50,360 nucleotides of DNA from an uncultured Eubacteriales bacterium (GTDB lineage Bacteria > Bacillota > Clostridia > Oscillospirales > Oscillospiraceae). Where the stretch lies: positions 1 to 50,360 of the forward strand of contig ONPN01000006.1 in NCBI GenBank assembly GCA_900319695.1, given 5' to 3'. Below, piece by piece: positions 34,154 to 42,698 of this stretch. The notes beneath the pieces were generated by a model. That model saw nothing but the letters and a program-made list of their open reading frames with translations, did not search any database and had not been told where the DNA came from. The number at the start of each line of letters is the position of its first letter. The first letter of the stretch is position 1. The position numbers and the translations under genes are program-made.

Positions 34154-34813
34154 TTACTTCTTCAGTACGATGTCCACCTTGTCCTTGTAGATGGAGTCGG
34201 CGGGGATGACGCCGCGGACGCAGGAGGTGGGATAGATGTTCGTATGGCGGCCGACGACGGTGCCGGGATTCAACACGCTGTTGCAGCCGACCTCCACAAA
34301 GTCGCCCAGCATCGCGCCGAACTTCTTGCGCCCGGTCTCGATGGGGGCGCCGGGGACCTTGACGGTGACGAGAGTCTTGTCGCTCTTGACGTTGGAGGTG
34401 ATGGAGCCCGCGCCCATGTGCGCCTTATAGCCGAGCACGCTGTCGCCCACATAGTTATAGTGCGGGGTCTGGACGTTGTCGAAGAGCACGACGTTTTTAA
34501 GCTCCACGGAGTTTCCGACGACGGCGTTCTTGCCGACGATGGCGCTGCCGCGGATAAAGGCGCAGTGGCGGATCTCCGCGCCGTGGTCGATGATGCAGGG
34601 AGAGCCGAGCCACGCCGACGGGAAGACCTTCGCGTCCTTCGCGACCCACACGCCCTCGGCGGGGTTGTCGTATTCCTCGGGGTCGAGAGTCGGCCCCAGC
34701 TCCAGAATAAAGCCCTTGATCTCGTCCAGGACCTCCCAGGGGTAGGTCTTGCCCTCAAAGAGCTTTTTGGCAATCGTCTTGTCCAGATCGAACAGATCCT
34801 TGATTTCTACCAT
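34154..34813 (-). CDS. GlmU-like left-handed beta-helix protein
   Basis: The 219-residue product has hexapeptide repeats of the left-handed beta-helix from about residue 65 to 195 (GSAIVGKNAVVGNSVELKNV and VEVGCNSVLNPGTVVGRHTN). It resembles the acetyltransferase half of GlmU, including the YVGDSVLGYKAHMGAGSITS segment. The pyrophosphorylase domain is absent. In many Clostridia this gene sits beside glmM, as here (13 bases apart), and is often labelled UDP-GlcNAc pyrophosphorylase, which the sequence does not support. Acetylation of glucosamine-1-phosphate is the most likely role. GGAGG precedes the ATG at 34813. Confidence 0.85.
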   Translation of the reverse strand: MVEIKDLFDLDKTIAKKLFEGKTYPWEVLDEIKGFILELGPTLDPEEYDNPAEGVWVAKDAKVFPSAWLGSPCIIDHGAEIRHCAFIRGSAIVGKNAVVGNSVELKNVVLFDNVQTPHYNYVGDSVLGYKAHMGAGSITSNVKSDKTLVTVKVPGAPIETGRKKFGAMLGDFVEVGCNSVLNPGTVVGRHTNIYPTSCVRGVIPADSIYKDKVDIVLKK

Positions 34814-34826
34814 GGTGACGCCTCCT

Positions 34827-36176
34827 TTATTTGACGCGGATCAGCCTGCCGGCCGCGCGCATGGCCTCGATGATGCTGTCGACCTTCTCCTCACACAGCT
34901 CGTGGGTGGTCGCCTCGCTCATCACGCGCAGCAGGGGCTCCGTGCCGCTCTTGCGCAGCAGGACGCGGCCCTCGCTGCCGAGTTCCTCTTCCGCCTTCTT
35001 GACCGCGGCCTGCACCTCGGGGCAGTTCAGGGTCTCGTCCTTGTCGGTGACGATGACGTTTTTGAGCACCTGCGGATACATGTGCATCGGGGATGCCAGC
35101 ACGGACAGGGGCTGCTTGGTCTCGGTCACGGCCTCCATGACCTTGATCGCGGTCAGAAGCCCGTCCCCGGTGTTGGCGAGGCGGCCGAAGATGATGTGGC
35201 CGGACTGCTCGCCGCCCAGGAGGTGGCCGTTCTGGCGCATGTTCTCCGCGACGTACTTGTCGCCGACCTTGGTCTTTTCATAGCCGACGCCGATCTCGTC
35301 GAGCGCCTTGTAGAGGCCCATGTTGCTCATAACCGTGGTGACGACCTTGGAACTGCCGAAGGTGCCGTTCTCCTTCATATAGCGCGCGCAGAGGTACATG
35401 ATATGGTCGCCGTTGACCTCGTTGCCGTTCTCGTCCACAGCGAGGCAGCGGTCCGCGTCCCCGTCGAAGGCAAAGCCGAGATCAAGATGGTTTTCCACCA
35501 CAAACTTTCTGAGATTTCCGAGGTGGGTGGAGCCGCAGTCGACGTTGATGTTCAGTCCGTCGGGGTGGTTGCCGATGACGTAGGTGTCGGCGCCCAGGGC
35601 GTCGAAGACGCTCTTCGCCATCTGCCAGGTGCTGCCGTTGGCGCAGTCCAGGCCGATCTTGAAGCCCTTGTAGGAGCGGGTGGCCAGGGAGATCAGATAG
35701 CCGATGTAGCGGTTGCGCCCGGCGGCGTAGTCCACCGTGCAGCCGATTTTGTCGCGCGTGGCGTAAGGGAGCTGGCGGTCGGAGTCAAGGTATTCCTCGA
35801 TACCGTCCAGCACGCTCTCCTCCATCTTCTCGCCGTCGCCGTTGAGGAGCTTGATGCCGTTGTCGTGGAAGGGGTTGTGGCTGGCGGAGATCATGACGCC
35901 GCAGTCGAAGTCGTCGGCGCGGGCGATGAACGAAACGCTCGGCGTCGAGGTGACGTGCAGCAGATAAGCGTCCGCACCCGAGGCGGTGAGCCCGGCGCAC
36001 AGCGCGTTTTCAAACATGTAGCTTGAGCGGCGCGTGTCCTTGCCGATGACCACCTTGGCCTTGCGGTCCTGTCCGTAGTACCAGCCGAGGTAGCGGCCGA
36101 TGCGGAACGCATGGTCGACAGTCAGATCGACGTTGGACTCCCCGCGAAAGCCGTCGGTCCCAAAGTATTTACCCAT
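34827..36176 (-). CDS. glmM: Phosphoglucosamine mutase
   Basis: The enzyme interconverts glucosamine-6-phosphate and glucosamine-1-phosphate for peptidoglycan and surface glycan precursors. The 449-residue product starts MGKYFGTDGFRGESNVDLTV, has the phosphoserine loop GVMISASHNPFHDNG, the metal loop FDGDADRC and the sugar-binding GEQSGHIIF, and ends with the phosphate-binding RKSGTEPLLRVM. Length is normal. AGGAGG precedes the ATG. It lies between the NagB-like and beta-helix genes, so the three form an amino-sugar group. Confidence 0.96.
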   Translation of the reverse strand: MGKYFGTDGFRGESNVDLTVDHAFRIGRYLGWYYGQDRKAKVVIGKDTRRSSYMFENALCAGLTASGADAYLLHVTSTPSVSFIARADDFDCGVMISASHNPFHDNGIKLLNGDGEKMEESVLDGIEEYLDSDRQLPYATRDKIGCTVDYAAGRNRYIGYLISLATRSYKGFKIGLDCANGSTWQMAKSVFDALGADTYVIGNHPDGLNINVDCGSTHLGNLRKFVVENHLDLGFAFDGDADRCLAVDENGNEVNGDHIMYLCARYMKENGTFGSSKVVTTVMSNMGLYKALDEIGVGYEKTKVGDKYVAENMRQNGHLLGGEQSGHIIFGRLANTGDGLLTAIKVMEAVTETKQPLSVLASPMHMYPQVLKNVIVTDKDETLNCPEVQAAVKKAEEELGSEGRVLLRKSGTEPLLRVMSEATTHELCEEKVDSIIEAMRAAGRLIRVK

Positions 36177-36274
36177 TTGTATTCCTCCTAATGTGGATTA
36201 AACGCCACCGCGCGTATCTCCCGCCGCGATTGAAGCGTTTGAAAACGTATATGGCTCCCCTTTCAGGGGAGACT

Positions 36275-36970
36275 TTATAATTCCCGTCCCGCGTTCGTGT
36301 CCGACACTATGGTCACGTTCAGCGGAATTTGCAGATACGCCGAGGGAACATAGCTCGTCGTTTTGGCGTAGAGCGTCTGATACAGCGCCCCGGCCTTGTC
36401 CGCGCCGCGCGCCAGCAGCAGGATGTCCCGCGCCCCGGTCAGCGTTTTGACGCCCATGGTCACGGCGCTCTCGGGCAGATCGCCCTCGGTAAAGCCACGC
36501 TTCAATAACTGACGCCTCGTGCGCTCGGTGAGCTTCTGGACGTGGGTGTGAGAGTCAAAGAGCGTCCCCGGCTCGTTATACCCGATGTGGCAGTTCTCGC
36601 CGAGGCCCAGCACCGCGAGGTCGAGCCCGCCGAGATTTTCGATCAGCCGATCGTAGTCCTCCGGCGCGTCCGGATTCGGAAAATAACAGTTTTCGGGACG
36701 CGCGTCGCTTTTTTCCAGCAGCCCCTTCGTGAGCGCGAAGCGGCAGCTCTTTTCCTCCGGGACGCCGCACAGCTCGGTCACGCAGAGGATGCGGACGTTT
36801 TGAAAGCTCAGTTTGCCCTCTCTGCAGAGCCCGGCCAGACGATCCCACAGCGGCCCCATGGTCTGCCCGCAGGCGAGGGCGAGAACAGCGCCGTCCGTGA
36901 TTTTCTCCCGGACGAACGTGGCCGCGGCGTCAATCCAGTCCGACTCATTTTTACATAGAATTGTCTTCAT
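36275..36970 (-). CDS. NagB-like protein with altered catalytic residues
   Basis: The 231-residue protein belongs to the glucosamine-6-phosphate isomerase/6-phosphogluconolactonase superfamily, with LALACGQTMGPLWDRLAGLC for phosphate binding and GLGENCHIGYNEPG. Against E. coli NagB, the catalytic base Asp72 position is Thr65 (VTEL in place of MDEY) and Asp141 is Asn126 (GENCH in place of SDGH), while His128 and Glu133 are kept. Normal deaminase activity therefore looks doubtful. It sits 98 bases upstream of glmM and may be a related isomerase, a lactonase or a regulator of amino-sugar flux. AAGGGAAG supports the ATG at 36970. Confidence 0.83.
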   Translation of the reverse strand: MKTILCKNESDWIDAAATFVREKITDGAVLALACGQTMGPLWDRLAGLCREGKLSFQNVRILCVTELCGVPEEKSCRFALTKGLLEKSDARPENCYFPNPDAPEDYDRLIENLGGLDLAVLGLGENCHIGYNEPGTLFDSHTHVQKLTERTRRQLLKRGFTEGDLPESAVTMGVKTLTGARDILLLARGADKAGALYQTLYAKTTSYVPSAYLQIPLNVTIVSDTNAGREL

Positions 36971-36980
36971 GGCTTCCCTT

Positions 36981-37006
36981 TATTCTGACCGTGTTCGGAC
37001 AGAATA
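36981..37006. promoter_or_regulatory. Inverted repeat in the divergent gap (possible operator)
   Basis: A 26-base palindrome with a single mismatch pair (TATTCTGACCG and CGGACAGAATA arms) lies in the 52-base gap between the NagB-like and YetF-like genes, which are read in opposite directions. Its position suits a shared regulator site; promoter boxes are not clear. Confidence 0.45.
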
Positions 37007-37022
37007 CTCACGAGGTGTTGAT

Positions 37023-37703
37023 ATGGCAATCGTGATTATACGCACGGCAATTATCTATTTTGCCCTTCTGCTTGCCATGCGGCTGATGGGCAAGCGCCAG
37101 CTCGGCGAGATGGAGATTTCGGAGTTTGTGGTGGCCTCGCTCATCGCGGATCTGGCCGCCCACCCCTTGCAGGACATGGGCATACCGATGGTGAACGGTC
37201 TCGTCCCGATCTTCACGCTGCTGTGCTTTGAAATTCTGATCGCGGGCGTGTGTCTCAAAAGCATACGCCTGCGCACCCTGCTCTTCGGCAGGCCCAGCGT
37301 CCTGGTCACGCGCGGGGTCATTGACCAGCGTGAGATGCACAAAAACCGCTTCACCGTGGACGAGCTCATGCAGGAGCTGCGCAACTGCGGTCTCTTTGAT
37401 CTCAGTCAGGTGGAGTACGCCGTCCTCGAGACGGACGGCAGACTCAACGTCATTCCCTACCCCGCGGCCCAGGCGCCCACGGCAGCCCAGCTCAAGGTTG
37501 AGGTCCCGGACGACGGAAGCGCTCTGATTGTGGTGAGCGAGGGGCATGTCATCGGGGCCAATCTCAAACGCCTGGGCCTCGACAGAGACTGGCTCGCGCA
37601 GGAGCTCAGGCGGAAGGGCGCAGAGACGCCGAAGGACGTCTATCTCATGACCGTCAACCACGGCGGTCAGAGCTATCTTGCAAAAAAGGAGCGAAAAACA
37701 TGA
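37023..37703 (+). CDS. DUF421 (YetF-like) membrane protein
   Basis: The 226-residue protein has three membrane segments in the first 90 residues (starting MAIVIIRTAIIYFALLLAMR) and a cytoplasmic C-terminal domain with RFTVDELMQELRNCGLFDLS and QVEYAVLETDGRLNVIP, the usual YetF pattern. The B. subtilis relatives act in the spore or cell membrane and influence lipid or spore properties. I placed the start at 37023, where GAGGTG lies five bases upstream; the longer frame overlaps the NagB-like gene. The following DUF4363 gene overlaps by four bases. Confidence 0.92.
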   Translation: MAIVIIRTAIIYFALLLAMRLMGKRQLGEMEISEFVVASLIADLAAHPLQDMGIPMVNGLVPIFTLLCFEILIAGVCLKSIRLRTLLFGRPSVLVTRGVIDQREMHKNRFTVDELMQELRNCGLFDLSQVEYAVLETDGRLNVIPYPAAQAPTAAQLKVEVPDDGSALIVVSEGHVIGANLKRLGLDRDWLAQELRRKGAETPKDVYLMTVNHGGQSYLAKKERKT

Positions 37704-38080
37704 AGCGGGAAATCTTCGCACTGCTGCTTTTGGCCTCGCTCGCAGCACTGTCCGTCTGGAACACGCACCGCGTCGACGCGGTGACAGCGGAGGTGGAGGA
37801 GCATCTGCGCCTGTCGGAGAAGGCCGTCATGGCGGGCGACCCGATCTACGCCGAGGATGAGCTCAAGGCGGCGACGCGCCTCTGGCTCTCGGCCCGGCAC
37901 GTCACGCGCGTTTTTCTCTCCCACCCGGAGCTGGACGACGCCTCGCAGCTCTTCTTTGAGGCCGTCCAGTGTCTGCGCGAGGGCGAGACGCGCTCCATGC
38001 CCGCCGCCTTCGCCAAGCTCCGCTTTCGCCTGAACTGCGTGCGCGACATGCAGCATGTGAGCTTCCAGAGCGTGTTTTAG
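37700..38080 (+). CDS. DUF4363 family protein
   Basis: The 126-residue protein has an N-terminal membrane or signal segment ([20 protein letters not shown]) and a helical extracytoplasmic domain ([15 protein letters not shown] and later [16 protein letters not shown]), matching DUF4363. In Clostridia this gene regularly follows a YetF-like gene, as here with a four-base ATGA overlap, so they likely form one complex. Its stop overlaps the nrdR stop from the other strand. Confidence 0.86.
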   Translation: MKREIFALLLLASLAALSVWNTHRVDAVTAEVEEHLRLSEKAVMAGDPIYAEDELKAATRLWLSARHVTRVFLSHPELDDASQLFFEAVQCLREGETRSMPAAFAKLRFRLNCVRDMQHVSFQSVF

Positions 38081-38535
38081 GGCTTCTCGGTCAACAGCTT
38101 GGTCAGCTCCTCCATGAAGGTGTTGATGTCCTTGAAGCTGCGGTAGACGGAGGCGAAGCGGACATAGGCCACCTCGTCCACGTCCTTGAGGCGGGCCATG
38201 ACCATCTCACCGATGTCGACCGTGCGGATCTCGCGCTCGAGATTGCTCTGCAGCTCCTGCTCAATGTCGTCGGCAATGCCCTCGAGGGTGGTGAGGGAGA
38301 CGGGGCGCTTTTCGCAGGCGCGCACCATGCCATTGATGAGCTTGACCTTGTCGAAGGTCTGGCGGCTCCCGTCGCGCTTGACAACGACGAGGGGCAGACG
38401 TTCGATGATCTCATAGGTGGTAAAACGCTTCTGGCAGGCCAGGCACTCTCTCCGGCGGCGGATCGTGGTGCTCTCCTCCGCAGGGCGCGAGTCGATGACC
38501 TTGCTCTCGGTATAACCGCAAAACGGACACTTCAT
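38077..38535 (-). CDS. nrdR: Transcriptional repressor NrdR
   Basis: NrdR represses ribonucleotide reductase genes in response to dATP/ATP. The 152-residue protein has the zinc ribbon (CPFCGY, then [17 protein letters not shown]) and the ATP-cone domain ([20 protein letters not shown]). Length and motifs are standard. GGAGAGAT supports the ATG at 38535 and a sigma-A promoter lies at 38592-38620. The last bases overlap the stop of the convergent DUF4363 gene, an arrangement without room for a terminator. Confidence 0.97.
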   Translation of the reverse strand: MKCPFCGYTESKVIDSRPAEESTTIRRRRECLACQKRFTTYEIIERLPLVVVKRDGSRQTFDKVKLINGMVRACEKRPVSLTTLEGIADDIEQELQSNLEREIRTVDIGEMVMARLKDVDEVAYVRFASVYRSFKDINTFMEELTKLLTEKP

Positions 38536-38591
38536 ATTCTATCTCTCCTGTCTCCGGCTATGCTTGGGCACATCTTGTATTTACAGTCGGA

Positions 38592-38620
38592 ATTATATAC
38601 AATTGGTGGCGTCATTTCAA
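38592..38620 (-). promoter_or_regulatory. nrdR: Sigma-A type promoter of nrdR
   Basis: TTGAAA (38615-38620), 17 bases, TATAAT (38592-38597) on the minus strand. The surrounding CTTGAAATGACG is the same as at the DUF4364 promoter. Confidence 0.8.
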
Positions 38621-38672
38621 GTTTTTTCTCACTGGGAACCTGCGTTATTTCAATATTTTGTGCATTTATACA

Positions 38673-38698
38673 AACAGGGAAGGCTTGCCTCCCCTGTT
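38673..38698 (-). terminator. Terminator after the GH13 gene
   Basis: AACAGGGAAGGC and GCCTCCCCTGTT form a 12-base stem with one mismatch and a two-base spacer, followed by TTTGTAT on the minus strand, about 20 bases after the GH13 stop. Confidence 0.7.
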
Positions 38699-38715
38699 TC
38701 TTCCATGGATCATGT

Positions 38716-41100
38716 TTATTTCAGCCGGACAATTTCTCCCGAGACCGGCGGCGCAACGCCTGTAACCACGCCGAGACCGGCGGCGGAGCAGTCCACACTG
38801 TAGCTTCTCTCCGTCTCGCTGCGGTTGACGACGCAGAGATACACGCCGTTTTCGCTCTCCTCCTCAAAAATGTCTTTGCCGTCCGTGATGTAGCGCAGGA
38901 CCAGCAGCACATCGCTGTTCTCGGCGAAGAACTGGGCCCTGCCGGTAGAGAGCGCCGGGGCGCTGTTTCGCAGCGCTGCCAGACGGGCGTAGCAGTCGTG
39001 GAGATCCTTGTTCCCCTCCTTGAAGGGTCCGCGGTTGAAGGGGTCGCCGACGCCCTCCATGCCCTGTTCGTCCCCGTAGTAGATGCTGGGCACGCCGGGG
39101 ATGGCAAACTGCAGGGCCGCGCACATTTTCTCGAGCTTTTCGGCCCGCTCCAGCGCCGCCTGCTCAAAGCGGACGGCGAGCTGATCCTCCCGGCTCATGC
39201 TGCGCAGATTGTACGGGCAGGCCAGCACGGTCTTAAGGCGCGGCACGTCATGGGAGCCCAGCAGGTTCATCAGCGAGTAGTAGAAAGGCCAGGGGTAGTT
39301 CATCTGCTGGCCGATCAGGAAGTCCCGCAGATTATAGGCGCTGCAGTCGTTGTGGGCAAACTCCATCACCGCCGTGCGCAGAGGGTAGTTCATTGCGGAG
39401 TCCAGTGCCGTGCCGAGGGCGTATTGCCGTCTCGAGCCGTAGCTCTCCTTGATGACCGCGTCCTCCCATACCTCGCCGATGATGGCGGCGTCGGGGTCGG
39501 CCTTCTTGACATGCTTTCGCATGAGGGTCAGCACGTCGTCCGGCAGCTCGTCCGCCACGTCGAGACGCCAGCCGGAGGCCCCGCGCTTTAGCCAGAGCTT
39601 CATCACGCTGTCCTCGCCGGTGATGATGTAGCGCTGCCAGCGAGGGTCATGCTCGTTGACCTCCGGCAGATCCGCGAACCCCCACCAGCAGCGGTATTCG
39701 TCCGGGAAGCGCTGGAAGTCGTACCAGGAATAATAGGGCGATTCCGGTCCGCTGCACGCGCCCTCGCCGCCGTAGTTGCCGTAGCGGTCGAAGTAGATGC
39801 TGTCACAGCCGGTGTGGGAGTAGACCCCGTCGAGGATGATGCGTATCCCCTGCTCCTTCGCGCTCTCGCACAGGCGCTCAAAATCCTCCGTGGTGCCAAG
39901 GATGGGGTCGGGCCTTGTGTAGTCCGAGGTGTCGTAGCGGTGGTTGGAGCGCGCCTCCACGATGGGATTCAAGTACAGGCAGCTCACGCCCAGCTCTTTC
40001 AGATAGGGCAGCTTCTGCTCAATGCCTTTAAGGGTGCCGCCGTAGAAGTCGTCCGGGCTGTAGTTCTGCTCAAAGCTGCGCGGCAGATGGCGCACCGGCT
40101 CGTCGATGCTCTTGTGCAGCTCCGGGATCTGGCCCAGGCTCTCGTGGTAGGCGATGCCCTTCTCCGCCGTGCCGTCGTCGGAAAAGGCGAAGCGGTCGGG
40201 GAAAACCTGGTACATCACGCTGCGGCGAAACCACGCCGGGGTCTGGAAGTCCGGCGCGTAGACCGTCAGGCGGAAACCGCTCTCCCGCCGCGGGCAGAGC
40301 CTGCCGAGATAGCCCGTCTCATCCGGGCAGAGCCAGTGGGCGCTGCTCTCAGTCTCCACATAGAAGGCGTACCACAGGGCCTGCGGCTTCTCCTGCATGA
40401 TGAGATTTACATAATATTCTTGTCCGTCCTGCTCCATCGACCAGCTGTGCTCAAAGTCGTCGCCCCAGATCACGAGCTCCGCGCGCGTGATCTGACCGCC
40501 CCGGCAGCGAAAGGCCAGGCGCAGATCCCGGCCCACACGGACCGCGCCGTAGCGGCTGCGGTACTCAAAGAGGCGGGTGTCGTGGATGAGGGCGGGGGTG
40601 CGCTCGACCGTGCGGCGCAGGATGCTGACCACATGGGCGGTGCGGGGCTGATAGGCCTTGATGTACTGGGGCTGTACGCCGGTGCAGCTCAAATCGTCGC
40701 AGCAGGCAGCCGTGATGCGGTAGGCCTGCTCGAGGCGCATGCCGCAGTCGTCCATCAAAAGGCGCATGAGCTCCGGGGCGGCCAGGGGCATGCCCGTGCA
40801 CTGAAAGCACTCGTTCAGGCGTTCGAGCTTCAGGCCCCTCGACAGGCAGTCGTGGATGGCGGCGTAGACCGTGGCCGCCGCCTGAAAGTAGCCCTGCATG
40901 AGCTCGGGGCAGAAGGGCGAGACCAGCAGCGCACAGATCTGCGGATCTCCGCCGGCCGGGACCCAGCGTCCGTCTTCCTTCCTGGCTGTGACGGCGCGTC
41001 TGTTTTCATAGTGGATGGACAGGGTGTAGTCCTCGGACCAGTCCTCATAATAACGCCCGCCGAAATAGACGGTACAGGTTTTATCGTTTACAGCATCCAT
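38716..41100 (-). CDS. GH13 alpha-glycosidase (neopullulanase/maltodextrinase type) with extra N-terminal domain
   Basis: The 794-residue protein has a CBM34-like domain starting near residue 170 (DTRLFEYRSRYGAV) and a GH13 catalytic barrel from about 290. The nucleophile is Asp515 (GWRLDVADE), the acid/base Glu543 (IGEVWEDA) and the third acid Asp618 (LLGSHDVPR), with DGVYSHTG as region I. The SHD form is typical of neopullulanase-like enzymes. Residues 1-170 precede the usual start of the family and are not recognised. The ATG at 41100 overlaps glgA by 13 bases, so the pair links glycogen synthesis and breakdown in one operon. No signal peptide is seen, so it acts in the cytoplasm. Confidence 0.9.
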   Translation of the reverse strand: MDAVNDKTCTVYFGGRYYEDWSEDYTLSIHYENRRAVTARKEDGRWVPAGGDPQICALLVSPFCPELMQGYFQAAATVYAAIHDCLSRGLKLERLNECFQCTGMPLAAPELMRLLMDDCGMRLEQAYRITAACCDDLSCTGVQPQYIKAYQPRTAHVVSILRRTVERTPALIHDTRLFEYRSRYGAVRVGRDLRLAFRCRGGQITRAELVIWGDDFEHSWSMEQDGQEYYVNLIMQEKPQALWYAFYVETESSAHWLCPDETGYLGRLCPRRESGFRLTVYAPDFQTPAWFRRSVMYQVFPDRFAFSDDGTAEKGIAYHESLGQIPELHKSIDEPVRHLPRSFEQNYSPDDFYGGTLKGIEQKLPYLKELGVSCLYLNPIVEARSNHRYDTSDYTRPDPILGTTEDFERLCESAKEQGIRIILDGVYSHTGCDSIYFDRYGNYGGEGACSGPESPYYSWYDFQRFPDEYRCWWGFADLPEVNEHDPRWQRYIITGEDSVMKLWLKRGASGWRLDVADELPDDVLTLMRKHVKKADPDAAIIGEVWEDAVIKESYGSRRQYALGTALDSAMNYPLRTAVMEFAHNDCSAYNLRDFLIGQQMNYPWPFYYSLMNLLGSHDVPRLKTVLACPYNLRSMSREDQLAVRFEQAALERAEKLEKMCAALQFAIPGVPSIYYGDEQGMEGVGDPFNRGPFKEGNKDLHDCYARLAALRNSAPALSTGRAQFFAENSDVLLVLRYITDGKDIFEEESENGVYLCVVNRSETERSYSVDCSAAGLGVVTGVAPPVSGEIVRLK

Positions 41101-42566
41101 ATATAGTGTCTCGCATATTCCTCGGCCGGTTTCTCATAGCCGATAGTCTTCCCCATGGCGCGGCCGATCAGGCCGTCCATGATCTCCTGATCCTTATAGC
41201 AGGCCATGGCCAGGCGCATGGCGTCGCGCATCTCCCAGGCATCGAAGTTCATAAAGGAGAAGCCGTCCCCCTCGTCGGGGAAGCGGTTGTAGGGGGTGAC
41301 CGTATCCTGCAGGCCGCCGGTCTCGCGCACGATGGGCACGGAGCCGTAGCGCATGGCGATCAGCTGACTCAGACCGCAGGGCTCAAAGCGCGAGGGCATA
41401 AGGAAGAAGTCACTGCCCGCGTAGACGAGGTGGGACAGCTCCTCCTTGTAGCCGATGTAGGCGCATAACTTTCCGGGATAGCGCTTCTCAGCGTTGGCCA
41501 TAAATTTCTCGAAGCGCTCGTCCCCGTTGCCGAGGAGCATGAACTGCATATCCTCCCGGCACATGATATCGTCGAGCACGCAGGCCACCAGATCGAAACC
41601 CTTCTGCTCGGTCATGCGGGTGACCATGGCGAACAGAGGCACATCAGGGCGCTGCTCAAGGCCCATGCCCTTCTGCAGCACGCGCTTGCAGATGGCCTTG
41701 CCGGTTCTGTCCGCCGCCGTGAAATTGATGGGCAGGGCAGGATCGGTCTCAGGATTGAAGAAGTCCCGGTCGATGCCGTTGAGGATGCCGGTGAGCACCG
41801 CTGCCCTCGCGTTGAGCACCCCGTCGAGCCCTTCTCCGAAATATGGCGTCTTGATCTCGGCGGCGTAGCTGGGGCTGACGGTATTGATGCGGTCGGCAAA
41901 GACGCAACCCGCCTTGAGGTAGTCCGCGCAGCCGTTGAGCTCAATAAACTCCGGCGTGTAGTAACAGGGATCGACGCCGAACATGTCCTGCACGAAGTCA
42001 AAGCCGAACTTGCCCTGAAAGGCAATGTTGTGGATCGTGAGCAGGTACTTGAGCTTATCCTGCATCAATCCCCGGTACTGGGTATGGGCCAGCATAGGGA
42101 GCATGGCGGTGTGCCAGTCGTTGCAGTGGATGACGTCCGGCTCGAAATCAAGGCTCGGCAGCGCCTCCAGGATGGCGCGGGTGAAGAAGGAGTACTGCTC
42201 CCCCTCCGGCAGGCCGCCGCGATAGATCTTATCGCCGAAATAGTCCTCATTGTCCACAAAATAGATGGTGACGCCGTCGTATACAAGCCTCTCGATGCCG
42301 ACATAGGCGTTGCGCCAGCCAAGTCTGGTATAGAAATCGAAGAGGTGCTCCACCCTGCCCTCGTACACGTCCTTGATGCAGCGGTGGAAGGGCGTGATGA
42401 CTCTGGCGTCCACGCCGATTTTCCGCAGCGCCTTCGGCAGCGCGCCCACTACGTCGGCGAGACCCCCGGTCTTGGAGAAGGGGGCGCACTCGGCCGCGGC
42501 CATCAGCACCTTCGGCATCTCGCTCCGGCCGTGCGCAAGCAGCAGGTCTTTTAACTCTTCCTTCAT
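41088..42566 (-). CDS. glgA: Glycogen (starch) synthase
   Basis: The GT5 enzyme extends alpha-1,4-glucan from ADP-glucose. The 492-residue product has the ADP-glucose motif FSKTGGLADVVGALPKAL, HNIAFQGKFG, and the C-terminal E-x7-E region in MPSRFEPCGLSQLIAMRYGS followed by ETGGLQDTV. I start it at ATG 42566, where AGGAGGT lies nine bases upstream; this leaves about 16 residues before the usual MPKVLMAA start, which is a second option. The GH13 gene overlaps the 3' end by 13 bases. glgB, glgC and glgP are not in the window. Confidence 0.95.
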   Translation of the reverse strand: MKEELKDLLLAHGRSEMPKVLMAAAECAPFSKTGGLADVVGALPKALRKIGVDARVITPFHRCIKDVYEGRVEHLFDFYTRLGWRNAYVGIERLVYDGVTIYFVDNEDYFGDKIYRGGLPEGEQYSFFTRAILEALPSLDFEPDVIHCNDWHTAMLPMLAHTQYRGLMQDKLKYLLTIHNIAFQGKFGFDFVQDMFGVDPCYYTPEFIELNGCADYLKAGCVFADRINTVSPSYAAEIKTPYFGEGLDGVLNARAAVLTGILNGIDRDFFNPETDPALPINFTAADRTGKAICKRVLQKGMGLEQRPDVPLFAMVTRMTEQKGFDLVACVLDDIMCREDMQFMLLGNGDERFEKFMANAEKRYPGKLCAYIGYKEELSHLVYAGSDFFLMPSRFEPCGLSQLIAMRYGSVPIVRETGGLQDTVTPYNRFPDEGDGFSFMNFDAWEMRDAMRLAMACYKDQEIMDGLIGRAMGKTIGYEKPAEEYARHYIWML

Positions 42567-42656
42567 GCGTACCTGACCTCCTGTCATTTGTCCTTTGTAC
42601 AGTATATTTTCATTTCCGCCGATCATGCCGTCCGCTTATCTCTGTCGGCAGAAAAA

Positions 42657-42687
42657 CAGAGCGTTCCAAACGTGGGGGAACGCTCTG
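42657..42687 (-). terminator. Terminator after the Ig-like surface protein gene
   Basis: Perfect 11-base arms (CAGAGCGTTCC and GGAACGCTCTG) with a nine-base loop and a TTTTT run on the minus strand, 12 bases after the stop at 42699. It separates this gene from glgA. Confidence 0.88.
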
Positions 42688-42698
42688 TGATTCATCTG

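Noticed and set aside
37969-39591. 540-codon plus-strand frame over nrdR and the GH13 gene
   Set aside because: It spans two conserved genes and their promoter and has no family; it is open only because of GC-rich codon use on the other strand.
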